Assembly: GCA_021790695.1 (NCBI GenBank)
Contig: JAJYGJ010000221.1
Span: 1 to 13,968, forward strand
Length of the DNA: 13,968 nt
Direction of reading: 5' to 3'
Source: Nitrospirota bacterium
GTDB lineage: Bacteria > Nitrospirota > Thermodesulfovibrionia > Thermodesulfovibrionales > JdFR-88
Shown: in pieces, positions 6,301 to 12,004 of the stretch
How the letters are laid out: every line of letters begins with the position of its first letter
Numbering within the stretch: the stretch's first letter is position 1
Translations under genes and position numbers: made by a program
The notes under the pieces: generated by a model
The model's database searches: none
Seen by the model: only the letters and a program-made list of their open reading frames with translations
Told to the model about the DNA's origin: nothing

Positions 6301-7878
6301 ATGAAGATCGCGATCCTTTACAACGAGCCCGAAAAAGGAAGTCCCGACTCGCAAGACGTCCTTGAAGAGGTCCTTCTGGTGGCCGGGGCCCTTCAGGCGT
6401 TAGGCCATGAGCACGAAAAAATAACGGTCCCTCTTTCTGGGGGGGTTCGGGAATTTTTGGGCAGCCTCCACCGGTCCGCTCCGGACATCGTCTTCAACCT
6501 GGTCGAGGCAATCGGCGCGGACGCGGGGATGCACCCGCTGGCGGCAGGGCTCTTCGAGGCCGCGGGTTATCCCTTTACCGGGTCCGGATGGGGCGCCCTT
6601 TTCTCCACGGCGGACAAGAGGATCGCGAAGGCCGTCCTGGCCGCCAGGGGCATTCCCACACCCCCCTGGACTTCATACCCGGAAGAACGGGCCTTCAGGC
6701 GCCCGCCAGGCAGCCGCCTGCAAGGGGCCCGGCTTAATGCGTCCTGCAAAAAAGAAAAAGCAAAAATGCATTTCCCGGTGATCGTAAAACCGGCGTGCGA
6801 AGACGCCAGCATCGGGATAACCGACGGCTCCGTCATACGTGATGAAAGACTCTTTCCAAAGACATTGCCGTCCGTTTACAGGCGCCTGGGCCGAAAACCG
6901 CTTATAATAGAGCAGTTCATCGAGGGGAGGGAGTTCAACGTCTCCATTATCGGACGCCGCGAAAAACCGGAGGTGCTCCCGCCGGCCGAGATGCTCTTTG
7001 CAAACTGGCCCGGCGGCGGTTTAAAACCCCGTATCGTGAACTACAAGGCCAAATGGCGGCCCGGCGCCTTCGAATACAAAAATACCGTGCGGACTTTCAA
7101 GCCGGCCGAAGCGCCCCTTGAGGAGATAAGACGCATCTGCCTTGCCTGCTGGGAGGCGTTCGGCCTGGCCGGTTACGCCAGGGTGGACTTGAGACTTGAC
7201 GAAAAAAACGGGCCCTTCGTGATAGATGTGAATCCGAACCCTTGCATAGCGCCTTCCGCCGGTTTCATCGCGGCCGCCGAAGAGGCCGGTTATACGAAAA
7301 AAGAGACCGTCAAAATGATCCTCGAGGCCGCGCTGCCTCCCCCGGCAATAATGCAAAGCAAAAAGCAAAAGGCCCGCAGTGAAGAAAAAGCAACCCGCCT
7401 CTCCTACAGGAAAACCCCCGTCCCGGAGGACAGAAAAACGCTTGAAAGGCTCCTGGCCAGGACCGGGGCCTTTGACAATCGCGAGATACGGGTGGCCCTG
7501 GAACTTTTTGACGACAGGCTTTTAAAGGGCGCGGGAAGCGAGTATATGTTCCTCTTTTGCGAGACCGGCGGCAAGGCGGCCGGCTACGCCTGCTACGGGC
7601 CGATTACCATGACCAGCGGGAGGTTCGATCTCTACTGGATAGCCGTCGAGGCCGGCCGGCAACGCAAAGGGATCGGAAGCAGTCTGCTTCAAAAAGCGGA
7701 GGCGGAGATGGCGAGGCTCGGCGCAAAATATGTCTACGCGGAGACCGCCTCCAAGAGGCAATACGCCCCCACAAGGCGATTTTACAGGAAAAACGGCTAT
7801 TCCATGGTCGCACGCGTGCCGGAGTACTACGCGCCCGGCGACGACAAGCTCATATTCATGAAGCCTCTTGAAAAGTGA
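6301..7878 (+). CDS. Fusion of a Ddl-like ATP-grasp ligase with a GNAT N-acetyltransferase
   Basis: 525 residues in two domains. Residues 1-345 form an ATP-grasp ligase: PDIVFNLVEAIG near the start, K163 in FPVIVKPACEDASIG, the glutamate run IIEQFIEGREFNVSI, RVDLR, and the metal loop D309-V-N311-P-N313-P, which has Asp in place of the more usual Glu. Residues of about 367-525 form a GNAT domain with the acetyl-CoA pyrophosphate loop Q454-R-K-G457-I-G459 in the context YWIAVEAGRQRKGIGSSLLQ. The later TASKRQYAPTRRFYRKNGY is typical of the C-terminal GNAT half. A Lys/Glu-rich linker (A-rich DNA near 7350-7400) joins the domains. One polypeptide would couple ligation with acetylation, probably of an amine in the same molecule. 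Start ATG 6301 lies 39 bases after the previous stop and has no clear Shine-Dalgarno. A Lys-rich insertion occupies residues of about 123-155. Confidence 0.87.
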   Translation: MKIAILYNEPEKGSPDSQDVLEEVLLVAGALQALGHEHEKITVPLSGGVREFLGSLHRSAPDIVFNLVEAIGADAGMHPLAAGLFEAAGYPFTGSGWGALFSTADKRIAKAVLAARGIPTPPWTSYPEERAFRRPPGSRLQGARLNASCKKEKAKMHFPVIVKPACEDASIGITDGSVIRDERLFPKTLPSVYRRLGRKPLIIEQFIEGREFNVSIIGRREKPEVLPPAEMLFANWPGGGLKPRIVNYKAKWRPGAFEYKNTVRTFKPAEAPLEEIRRICLACWEAFGLAGYARVDLRLDEKNGPFVIDVNPNPCIAPSAGFIAAAEEAGYTKKETVKMILEAALPPPAIMQSKKQKARSEEKATRLSYRKTPVPEDRKTLERLLARTGAFDNREIRVALELFDDRLLKGAGSEYMFLFCETGGKAAGYACYGPITMTSGRFDLYWIAVEAGRQRKGIGSSLLQKAEAEMARLGAKYVYAETASKRQYAPTRRFYRKNGYSMVARVPEYYAPGDDKLIFMKPLEK

Positions 7879-7963
7879 TGGAACCTTTGGCGTCGTCGGT
7901 GTCATTCGCGTCATCGGGGCCCGGCATGGCGGATTTCGCCGCCAGGCGAGGCATTAGACCGGC

Positions 7964-9313
7964 ATGGGCGGCATAGGCGGACCGCTCAGCGGCGGGCCAC
8001 CCCCCGGCATTCCACAAAAGGGCGTCCAGCCGCCAGGCGGCCAGCCGCGCGGCGTCCAGCCGGACAGCCCCGCAACCGGCAAGAGCGGGACCGGCCTGGA
8101 AGGCCTTGAAACCGGCGATACCCTGAAGGCCCTCGTCGTTGAGGTCCTCTCCGACACCGGCGCCCTCCTCGAAATAGAGGGCAAGGCGATAACGGCAAAG
8201 ACCACTTTTTCACTCTCCGGGATGGAAGGCCGGGGCGTGCGGCTAAGAGCGCTCGGGCGCACCCTTTCAGGTGAACCCTTGCTAAAACTCGAGGGGGACC
8301 AGTCCCCAGACCAGTCCGCGGACCAGTCCGCGGATGCGGGCCTCCAAAGCTTCCTTGAAAGCGCAAACGCGGAGCTTCAAAACCTGACCGCCAGCGGCGG
8401 ACCAGTCCGGGGGTCCGCCAGTCAGGGGGCGCTTCTTGACAGGCTTTCCAACCTTCTCCTTGCGGCCGGAGACTCAAAGCTTCCTCCCTCAGTCAAGTCG
8501 GCGCTGGAAAACATTCTGGTCAACCTCATAAAATCCGGGCCTTCTGTCGAAAACGGCCTCTTCGAGCTGCTGTCCATCATGGCCCCGCAAGCCGGGCCGG
8601 AGCCGGCCCGGACACCTGCTGTTTTGCCCGATCCCGCTTTTCTTCCCGGGATGGAGGGGCTGACCGGCCCCGTCCTCGAACAGGCCATTCTCGAAAGCGG
8701 GATACTCCTTGAGGCGAAACTCCTCGATCTCGCAAGGGGGCAGACATCCGCAAAGGACCTCCCCGAAGAGCAAGGGCCCGCAAACGACCCCTTGTTTTCA
8801 GATAAGGACCTGAAGGCGCTTCTCCTGAAGTTTCAGCAGAAGCTGGAGGACGGCGTCTCCGTTTCAGGAAGAGATGCGGGACAAAACGGGCGGGGCATCG
8901 AGCTTGCCGGCAGGCTTTTAAAAAACGTGCGGGCATTCCAGTTTCTATCCACCCTGACAGGCTCTCTATACAGCTTCCTGCCCGTCAAATGGGAGGGGTT
9001 GAAGGATGGGCAGGCGGGCTTCAAATCCGGAGAGGCGGGGGCCTCCTGCCTCATAAACCTGGACCTGGAGGGAGTTGGAAGGCTGAACGTATCGGTCTTC
9101 ATGCGAAACGGCGGGTTTTATGTGACCTTCCGGGTTGAAAACGCCGCGTTCCGGGAGGCCTTGAGCCGGGAGACCGGATTGCTTGAAAACATGCTCTCCG
9201 AAAAAGGCCTCGCACTGAAAACGGTCAATGTGACGGATTACGAGGAGTCGCCGGCAAAAAACCATCTTGAATTCCGGGGCGCATCGAAAAACCTGGTAAA
9301 CATAAGGTTATGA
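7964..9313 (+). CDS. FliK-like flagellar hook-length control protein
   Basis: 449 residues. FliK is an exported molecular ruler that measures the hook and, through its C-terminal domain, tells FlhB to switch export substrate. The C-terminal part from about residue 320 (FLPVKWEGLKDGQAGF, then LINLDLEGVGRLNVSVFM, GGFYVTFRVEN, LSEKGLALKTVNV) has the alternating beta pattern of the FliK C-terminal domain. The N-terminus is Gly/Pro-rich, then comes a small beta-rich segment (LKALVVEVLSDTGALLEIEGKAI) and a long variable middle with DQS repeats, typical of a ruler. The stop overlaps the FhlB start by ATGA, and FliK with an FlhB fragment is a logical pair. No Shine-Dalgarno is evident at ATG 7964, so the true start could be further downstream in the low-complexity region. 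Confidence 0.72.
   Translation: MGGIGGPLSGGPPPGIPQKGVQPPGGQPRGVQPDSPATGKSGTGLEGLETGDTLKALVVEVLSDTGALLEIEGKAITAKTTFSLSGMEGRGVRLRALGRTLSGEPLLKLEGDQSPDQSADQSADAGLQSFLESANAELQNLTASGGPVRGSASQGALLDRLSNLLLAAGDSKLPPSVKSALENILVNLIKSGPSVENGLFELLSIMAPQAGPEPARTPAVLPDPAFLPGMEGLTGPVLEQAILESGILLEAKLLDLARGQTSAKDLPEEQGPANDPLFSDKDLKALLLKFQQKLEDGVSVSGRDAGQNGRGIELAGRLLKNVRAFQFLSTLTGSLYSFLPVKWEGLKDGQAGFKSGEAGASCLINLDLEGVGRLNVSVFMRNGGFYVTFRVENAAFREALSRETGLLENMLSEKGLALKTVNVTDYEESPAKNHLEFRGASKNLVNIRL
8021..8062 (+). repeat. Duplicated 12-bp motif with 30-bp period in the FliK-like N-terminus
   Basis: GGCGTCCAGCCG occurs at 8021-8032 and 8051-8062, exactly 30 bp apart and in frame. It encodes GVQP on both sides of PGGQPR. 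Confidence 0.75.
8297..8332 (+). repeat. Three 12-bp tandem repeats encoding DQSP-DQSA-DQSA
   Basis: GACCAGTCC begins each of three consecutive 12-bp units at 8297, 8309 and 8321; the last two units are identical. The repeat lies in the variable middle of the FliK-like protein, where length changes could alter a ruler. Confidence 0.9.
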
Positions 9314-9624
9314 AAAGGCAAGACAAAGCGAAGAAGGCCGCGGCCCTCAGATATAAAAAAGGCGAAGACCACGCGCCCGTGCTTGTCGCCAAGGGGAAGG
9401 GCCCGGTAGCGGAGAAGATAATCCAACTGGCCAGAGAGATGAACATCCCGCTCAAGGAAGACCCGAAGGTAGTGGAGCTTCTCTCCGCCCTTGAGCTGAA
9501 CAGGGAGATACCGCCCGAACTTTACAAGGCGGTTGCTGAAATACTGGCCTTCATATACAGGATGAGCAACAAAGCCGCCGCGCCGCCGCCCCCCATTCCG
9601 CCCAGTCCCCCCACGCCCCTTTAA
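9310..9624 (+). CDS. FhlB: stand-alone FlhB C-terminal-like protein
   Basis: 104 residues resembling the cytoplasmic C-terminal domain of FlhB/YscU export-gate proteins, without the membrane part. The visible family pattern is AAALRYKKGEDHAPVLVAKGKGPVAEKI, then AREMNIPLKEDPKVVELLSALELNREIPPELYKAVAEILAFIYRM, which follows FlhB after its autocleavage site. The NPTH cleavage motif itself is absent, as usual for FhlB paralogues. A Pro-rich end (APPPPIPPSPPTPL) follows. In other bacteria such fragments can partly replace the FlhB C-terminal domain in export switching. The start overlaps the FliK-like stop (ATGA, 9310-9313), and the stop overlaps the next start (TAATG), so three genes are probably translated in series. 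Confidence 0.88.
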   Translation: MKRQDKAKKAAALRYKKGEDHAPVLVAKGKGPVAEKIIQLAREMNIPLKEDPKVVELLSALELNREIPPELYKAVAEILAFIYRMSNKAAAPPPPIPPSPPTPL

Positions 9625-10850
9625 TGGGCCTTCCGGAGATCGTAACCGCCATATTCGCCGCCACCTACCTTGGCATCGCCCTGGGGCGCGTTCCGGGTCT
9701 TGCGCTCGACAGGACAGGGATCGCCCTGCTTGGCGCAATCGCCATGGTGGCCTCCGGGGCCCTCAAACCGGAGGAGGCCTGGCAGGCGATAAACGTGCCC
9801 ACCATCCTTCTGCTCTATGCCCTGATGGTGGTTTCGGCCCAGTTCAGGCTGGGCGGTTTTTACACCCGCATGGCCCTCGGCATCAACAGGTTCATCAGGA
9901 GACCCCCTGTGTTTCTCGGGGCCCTCATGGCGGTCTCGGCCCTGCTGTCGGCCCTGCTCGCAAACGATATAGTCTGCCTGGCGTTCACGCCCGTCCTCTG
10001 CCTGTCGCTTCTCGATGCCGGGCTTGACCCTGTCCCGTTCCTGCTGGGCCTTGCCTGCGCAAGCAACATCGGCTCCGCCGCGACCATCATCGGCAATCCG
10101 CAAAACATGCTCATCGGCCAGGTGGCGGGCCTCCAGTTCTTAAGGTTCCTGCTCTGGTGCGCGCCCCCTTCGGCCGCCTCCCTGGCGTGCTGCTACGGCG
10201 TCATCCTCTTTGTCTACAGGGGCAGGTGGCGCAAGGCCCCGGGGCACAGGGCCCGCGCGCACGAGTGGCCCGAATATAACAGGCACCAGACAGTCAAGGG
10301 GCTCTGGATCACGGCCGCCCTTGTGGTCATGTTCTTTACCCCCGTGCCGAGGGAGCTTTCCGCGGCCGTCGCGGCCGGAGTGCTGCTTGCAAGCAGGAGG
10401 ATTTCCACGCGCTCGATACTGGGGCTGGTGGACTGGCACCTGATTACGCTCTTTTGCGCGCTCTTCATCCTGGTTGGCGCCTTAACGAAATACGGCCTGT
10501 CCGGGCATGCCGCCGCCTGGCTGGAAGGGCAAGGCATGAATGTGAACAGGCCCTTCGCGCTCTCCGCCATTGCCCTCGTCCTTAGTAACATCGTGAGCAA
10601 CGTGCCCGCCGTCATGCTCCTTCTGAAACAGATGAACCTGGGCATCACCGGAAATCTGTATGTCCTCGCGCTGGTGAGCACCTATGCGGGCAATCTCACC
10701 ATCGTGGGAAGCATCGCAAACCTGATAACGGTGGAGCAGGCCCGGGGCTACGGCGTAAAGATCGGCTTCCGGCAGCATGCGCGGGTGGGCGTCCCGGTGA
10801 CCCTGATGTCCATGCTCATCGTCCTTGGCTGGGCCGCCTTACGGGGGTGA
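9624..10850 (+). CDS. ArsB/NhaD-SLC13 superfamily anion permease
   Basis: 408 residues, nearly all transmembrane helices, with the two-repeat layout of the ion-transporter superfamily (ArsB, NhaD, CitM, DASS/SLC13). First repeat: SALLANDIVCLAFTPVL, then the hairpin motif G157-N-P-Q-N161 (IIGNPQNMLIGQ). Second repeat: LSNIVSNVPAVMLLL, then IVGSIANLITVEQA. The central loop after about residue 195 is charged. The protein would move an anion (such as a dicarboxylate, sulfate or oxyanion) across the cytoplasmic membrane; the substrate cannot be read from sequence. YbiR-like anion transporters are the closest type I can suggest. The start shares a base with the FhlB stop (TAATG, 9622-9626), and no Shine-Dalgarno is present, so translation probably depends on re-initiation. 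Confidence 0.85.
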   Translation: MGLPEIVTAIFAATYLGIALGRVPGLALDRTGIALLGAIAMVASGALKPEEAWQAINVPTILLLYALMVVSAQFRLGGFYTRMALGINRFIRRPPVFLGALMAVSALLSALLANDIVCLAFTPVLCLSLLDAGLDPVPFLLGLACASNIGSAATIIGNPQNMLIGQVAGLQFLRFLLWCAPPSAASLACCYGVILFVYRGRWRKAPGHRARAHEWPEYNRHQTVKGLWITAALVVMFFTPVPRELSAAVAAGVLLASRRISTRSILGLVDWHLITLFCALFILVGALTKYGLSGHAAAWLEGQGMNVNRPFALSAIALVLSNIVSNVPAVMLLLKQMNLGITGNLYVLALVSTYAGNLTIVGSIANLITVEQARGYGVKIGFRQHARVGVPVTLMSMLIVLGWAALRG

Positions 10851-10870
10851 TCCCCCCCCAAAACGGGGAT
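10843..10870 (+). other. Two overlapping, mutually exclusive hairpins after the permease gene
   Basis: GGGGG (10843-10847) can pair with CCCCC (10852-10856) over the permease stop codon. Alternatively ATCCCC (10850-10855) can pair with GGGGAT (10865-10870). Neither is followed by a U-run, so this is not a standard intrinsic terminator. The second stem reaches the -35 box of the next promoter. Confidence 0.35.
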
Positions 10871-10897
10871 TGACTCGGTCCGCCCCGCTTGTATAAT
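10870..10897 (+). promoter_or_regulatory. Sigma70-type promoter for the Slp lipoprotein gene
   Basis: TTGACT (10870-10875, five of six consensus bases) and TATAAT (10892-10897, perfect) are separated by 16 bp. Transcription would begin about 7 bases after the -10 box, at or next to ATG 10904, giving an essentially leaderless mRNA. No Shine-Dalgarno lies between the -10 box and the ATG. Confidence 0.75.
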
Positions 10898-10903
10898 TTA
10901 AAC

Positions 10904-11461
10904 ATGAAAAAGGTCCTGATAATCATGGCGCTCGCGCTGCTCGTCTCCGCCTGCGTTTCTCCAGTCATAAGAAAAGACCTCCTCGAAACCGGGATGCGAA
11001 ACGTGCCGCCGCAGGTCCTTGCCACCAACCCCGCCGCCTACAAGGGAAAGGTCATCATATTGGGGGGCATTATCGCCAATACAACCGTGACGGCGGAGGG
11101 GACCGTCATCGAGGCCGTCTTCGTGCCGGTGGACCATAACGGTTATCTGCAGAACACGCTCGGCACCGGAAGGTATCTGGCCATCTGGCCCAAATCGAGC
11201 GGGATCCTGGACCCCCTCATTTACAAGAGAAACAGGCTTATAACCGTGGCGGGGACCTTTACGGGCACCAGGCCGGGAAAGCTGGGCAAGGCAAACTACG
11301 TCTTCCCGGTCATAGACGCGGTACAGATATTCCTCTGGAAAGAGCGGCAGTATTACCCCGCCTATGCTTACCCCTATTACTACGGTCCGTATTACGGCCC
11401 GTACTGGTGGTACGGGTACCCGTACCCATACTGGGGCTGGGGATACTACTGGTGGTATTAG
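10904..11461 (+). CDS. Slp-family outer-membrane lipoprotein with a Tyr/Trp-rich tail
   Basis: 185 residues from ATG 10904. The signal peptide MKKVLIIMALALLVSAC ends in a lipobox with lipidated C17. The mature part (PPQVLATNPAAYKGKVIILGGIIANT, then GTGRYLAIWPKS, YKRNRLITVAGTFTGTRPGKLGKANYVFPVIDAVQIFLW) matches the Slp fold, a small beta-barrel-like lipoprotein of the outer membrane linked in E. coli to starvation and acid response. The last 36 residues contain 17 Tyr, 6 Trp, 6 Pro, 5 Gly and 2 Ala and no charged residue. An upstream in-frame start at 10889 would add five residues, but it lies within and upstream of the -10 box, so MKK is the correct start. It is probably monocistronic, with its own promoter and inverted-repeat DNA following. 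Confidence 0.88.
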   Translation: MKKVLIIMALALLVSACVSPVIRKDLLETGMRNVPPQVLATNPAAYKGKVIILGGIIANTTVTAEGTVIEAVFVPVDHNGYLQNTLGTGRYLAIWPKSSGILDPLIYKRNRLITVAGTFTGTRPGKLGKANYVFPVIDAVQIFLWKERQYYPAYAYPYYYGPYYGPYWWYGYPYPYWGWGYYWWY

Positions 11462-11466
11462 CGCCG

Positions 11467-11481
11467 GGTAGTGGGTCAGTT
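11467..11481 (+). repeat. Left terminal inverted repeat
   Basis: A perfect 15-bp partner of 11854-11868, starting 5 bases after the end of the lipoprotein gene. Confidence 0.8.
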
Positions 11482-11524
11482 TGCCTTGCCGGGCGACGGC
11501 GGCTCTTGTCCCTATCGCCCATTT

Positions 11525-11572
11525 ACCTGCCCGCCCATTCATAAGAACAGGCAGGTATGGGCTCCATGCCCA
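11525..11572 (+). repeat. Interleaved inverted repeats (pseudoknot-like order)
   Basis: ACCTGCC (11525-11531) pairs with GGCAGGT (11550-11556), while GCCCAT (11533-11538) pairs with ATGGGC (11557-11562), giving the order A-B-A'-B'. TGGGC (11558-11562) can alternatively pair with GCCCA (11568-11572) around a 5-base loop. Confidence 0.5.
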
Positions 11573-11807
11573 CTCGCAACATCTCCTGCAATTTCCTCTC
11601 TCTTTCCCTTCAGAATCAATTTTGAGGTAGTTCCAAGCGGATTCTTCCCGGCGACGGTGGGCGTGTATCTGCCTGTCCCTTGAAGAAGGGAGCAAGGACG
11701 GATACGCAGCGCCGCATCCTGCCTGCCCTTTGCGCTTCGCCCTGAAGACGATTTAACTGATCCTCTGGGGATACGACCGGAACCGCGCGACCGGAATGAA
11801 AGGGGCG

Positions 11808-11840
11808 GGCAGATACAAACGCCCCCGGATAATATCTGCC
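11808..11840 (+). repeat. 8-bp stem hairpin near the right end of the block
   Basis: GGCAGATA (11808-11815) and TATCTGCC (11833-11840) are perfect reverse complements around a 17-base loop. The direct repeat TATCTGCCTGTC also occurs near 11667 and at 11833-11844. Confidence 0.55.
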
Positions 11841-11853
11841 TGTCGATTAACCG

Positions 11854-11868
11854 AACTGACCCACTACC
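11854..11868 (-). repeat. Right terminal inverted repeat
   Basis: The reverse complement of 11467-11481 with no mismatch over 15 bp; it ends 15 bases before the -35 box of the next promoter. Confidence 0.8.
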
Positions 11869-11883
11869 AGCCCCCCCGTTTTC

Positions 11884-11913
11884 TTGACAACCCCGCTGAC
11901 AAGCTCTTATACT
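11884..11913 (+). promoter_or_regulatory. Sigma70-type promoter for the peptide ABC-transporter operon
   Basis: TTGACA (11884-11889, perfect) and TATACT (11908-11913, five of six) are separated by 18 bp. The start site would fall near 11920, only about 4 bases before ATG 11924 of a short leader ORF, so this transcript too would have almost no 5' leader. Confidence 0.7.
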
Positions 11914-11923
11914 CAAATCTGGC

Positions 11924-12004
11924 ATGGACCCCGTCCTTGAAGCGCTTTATAACATGTTTGTTCGGGGCCGTGCACTCTTCGAAGAAGGAATATTCGGGCC
12001 CTAA
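11924..12004 (+). CDS. 26-residue leader ORF immediately before the ABC ATPase gene
   Basis: ATG 11924 opens 26 codons ending in TAA 12002-12004. It begins MDPVLEALYN and ends FEEGIFGP. The next codon is the GTG start of the downstream ATPase in the same frame, so one TAA is all that separates them. The ORF begins about 4 bases after the predicted transcription start. I do not recognise the peptide. It contains no run of one amino acid suggesting attenuation. Its stop touching the GTG fits translational coupling, since the GTG has no well-placed Shine-Dalgarno (the nearest GAAGGA is about 15 bases away). It could instead be an N-terminal extension of the ATPase interrupted by a stop. Confidence 0.5.
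   Translation: MDPVLEALYNMFVRGRALFEEGIFGP

Larger units (their letters stand above)
11467..11868. mobile_element. Non-coding 402-bp block with terminal and subterminal inverted repeats; MITE-like or insertion-sequence remnant
   Basis: GGTAGTGGGTCAGTT at 11467-11481 is repeated as a perfect 15-bp reverse complement at 11854-11868. Further in, CTGCCCGCCC (11527-11536) is matched by its complement at 11803-11812, and both are followed on the inner side by near-identical TTCAT-like bases. The two lie about 60 and 56 bp from their ends, a symmetry expected of a transposable element. No frame inside resembles a transposase, and frames are short on both strands. A TA dinucleotide just inside each end could suit a TA-targeting transposase family, but no clear target duplication surrounds the block. 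It fills the intergenic stretch between the lipoprotein gene and the next promoter. Confidence 0.55.

Noticed and set aside
6741..6770. A-rich run as a programmed frameshift site in the ATP-grasp-GNAT gene
   Set aside because: The reading frame continues normally and the A runs are not phased as a standard slippery heptamer; a Lys/Glu-rich insertion explains them.
7927..7944. Hairpin TGGCGG/CCGCCA as a terminator before the FliK-like gene
   Set aside because: Short stem with no U-run; in GC-rich DNA such stems are common by chance.
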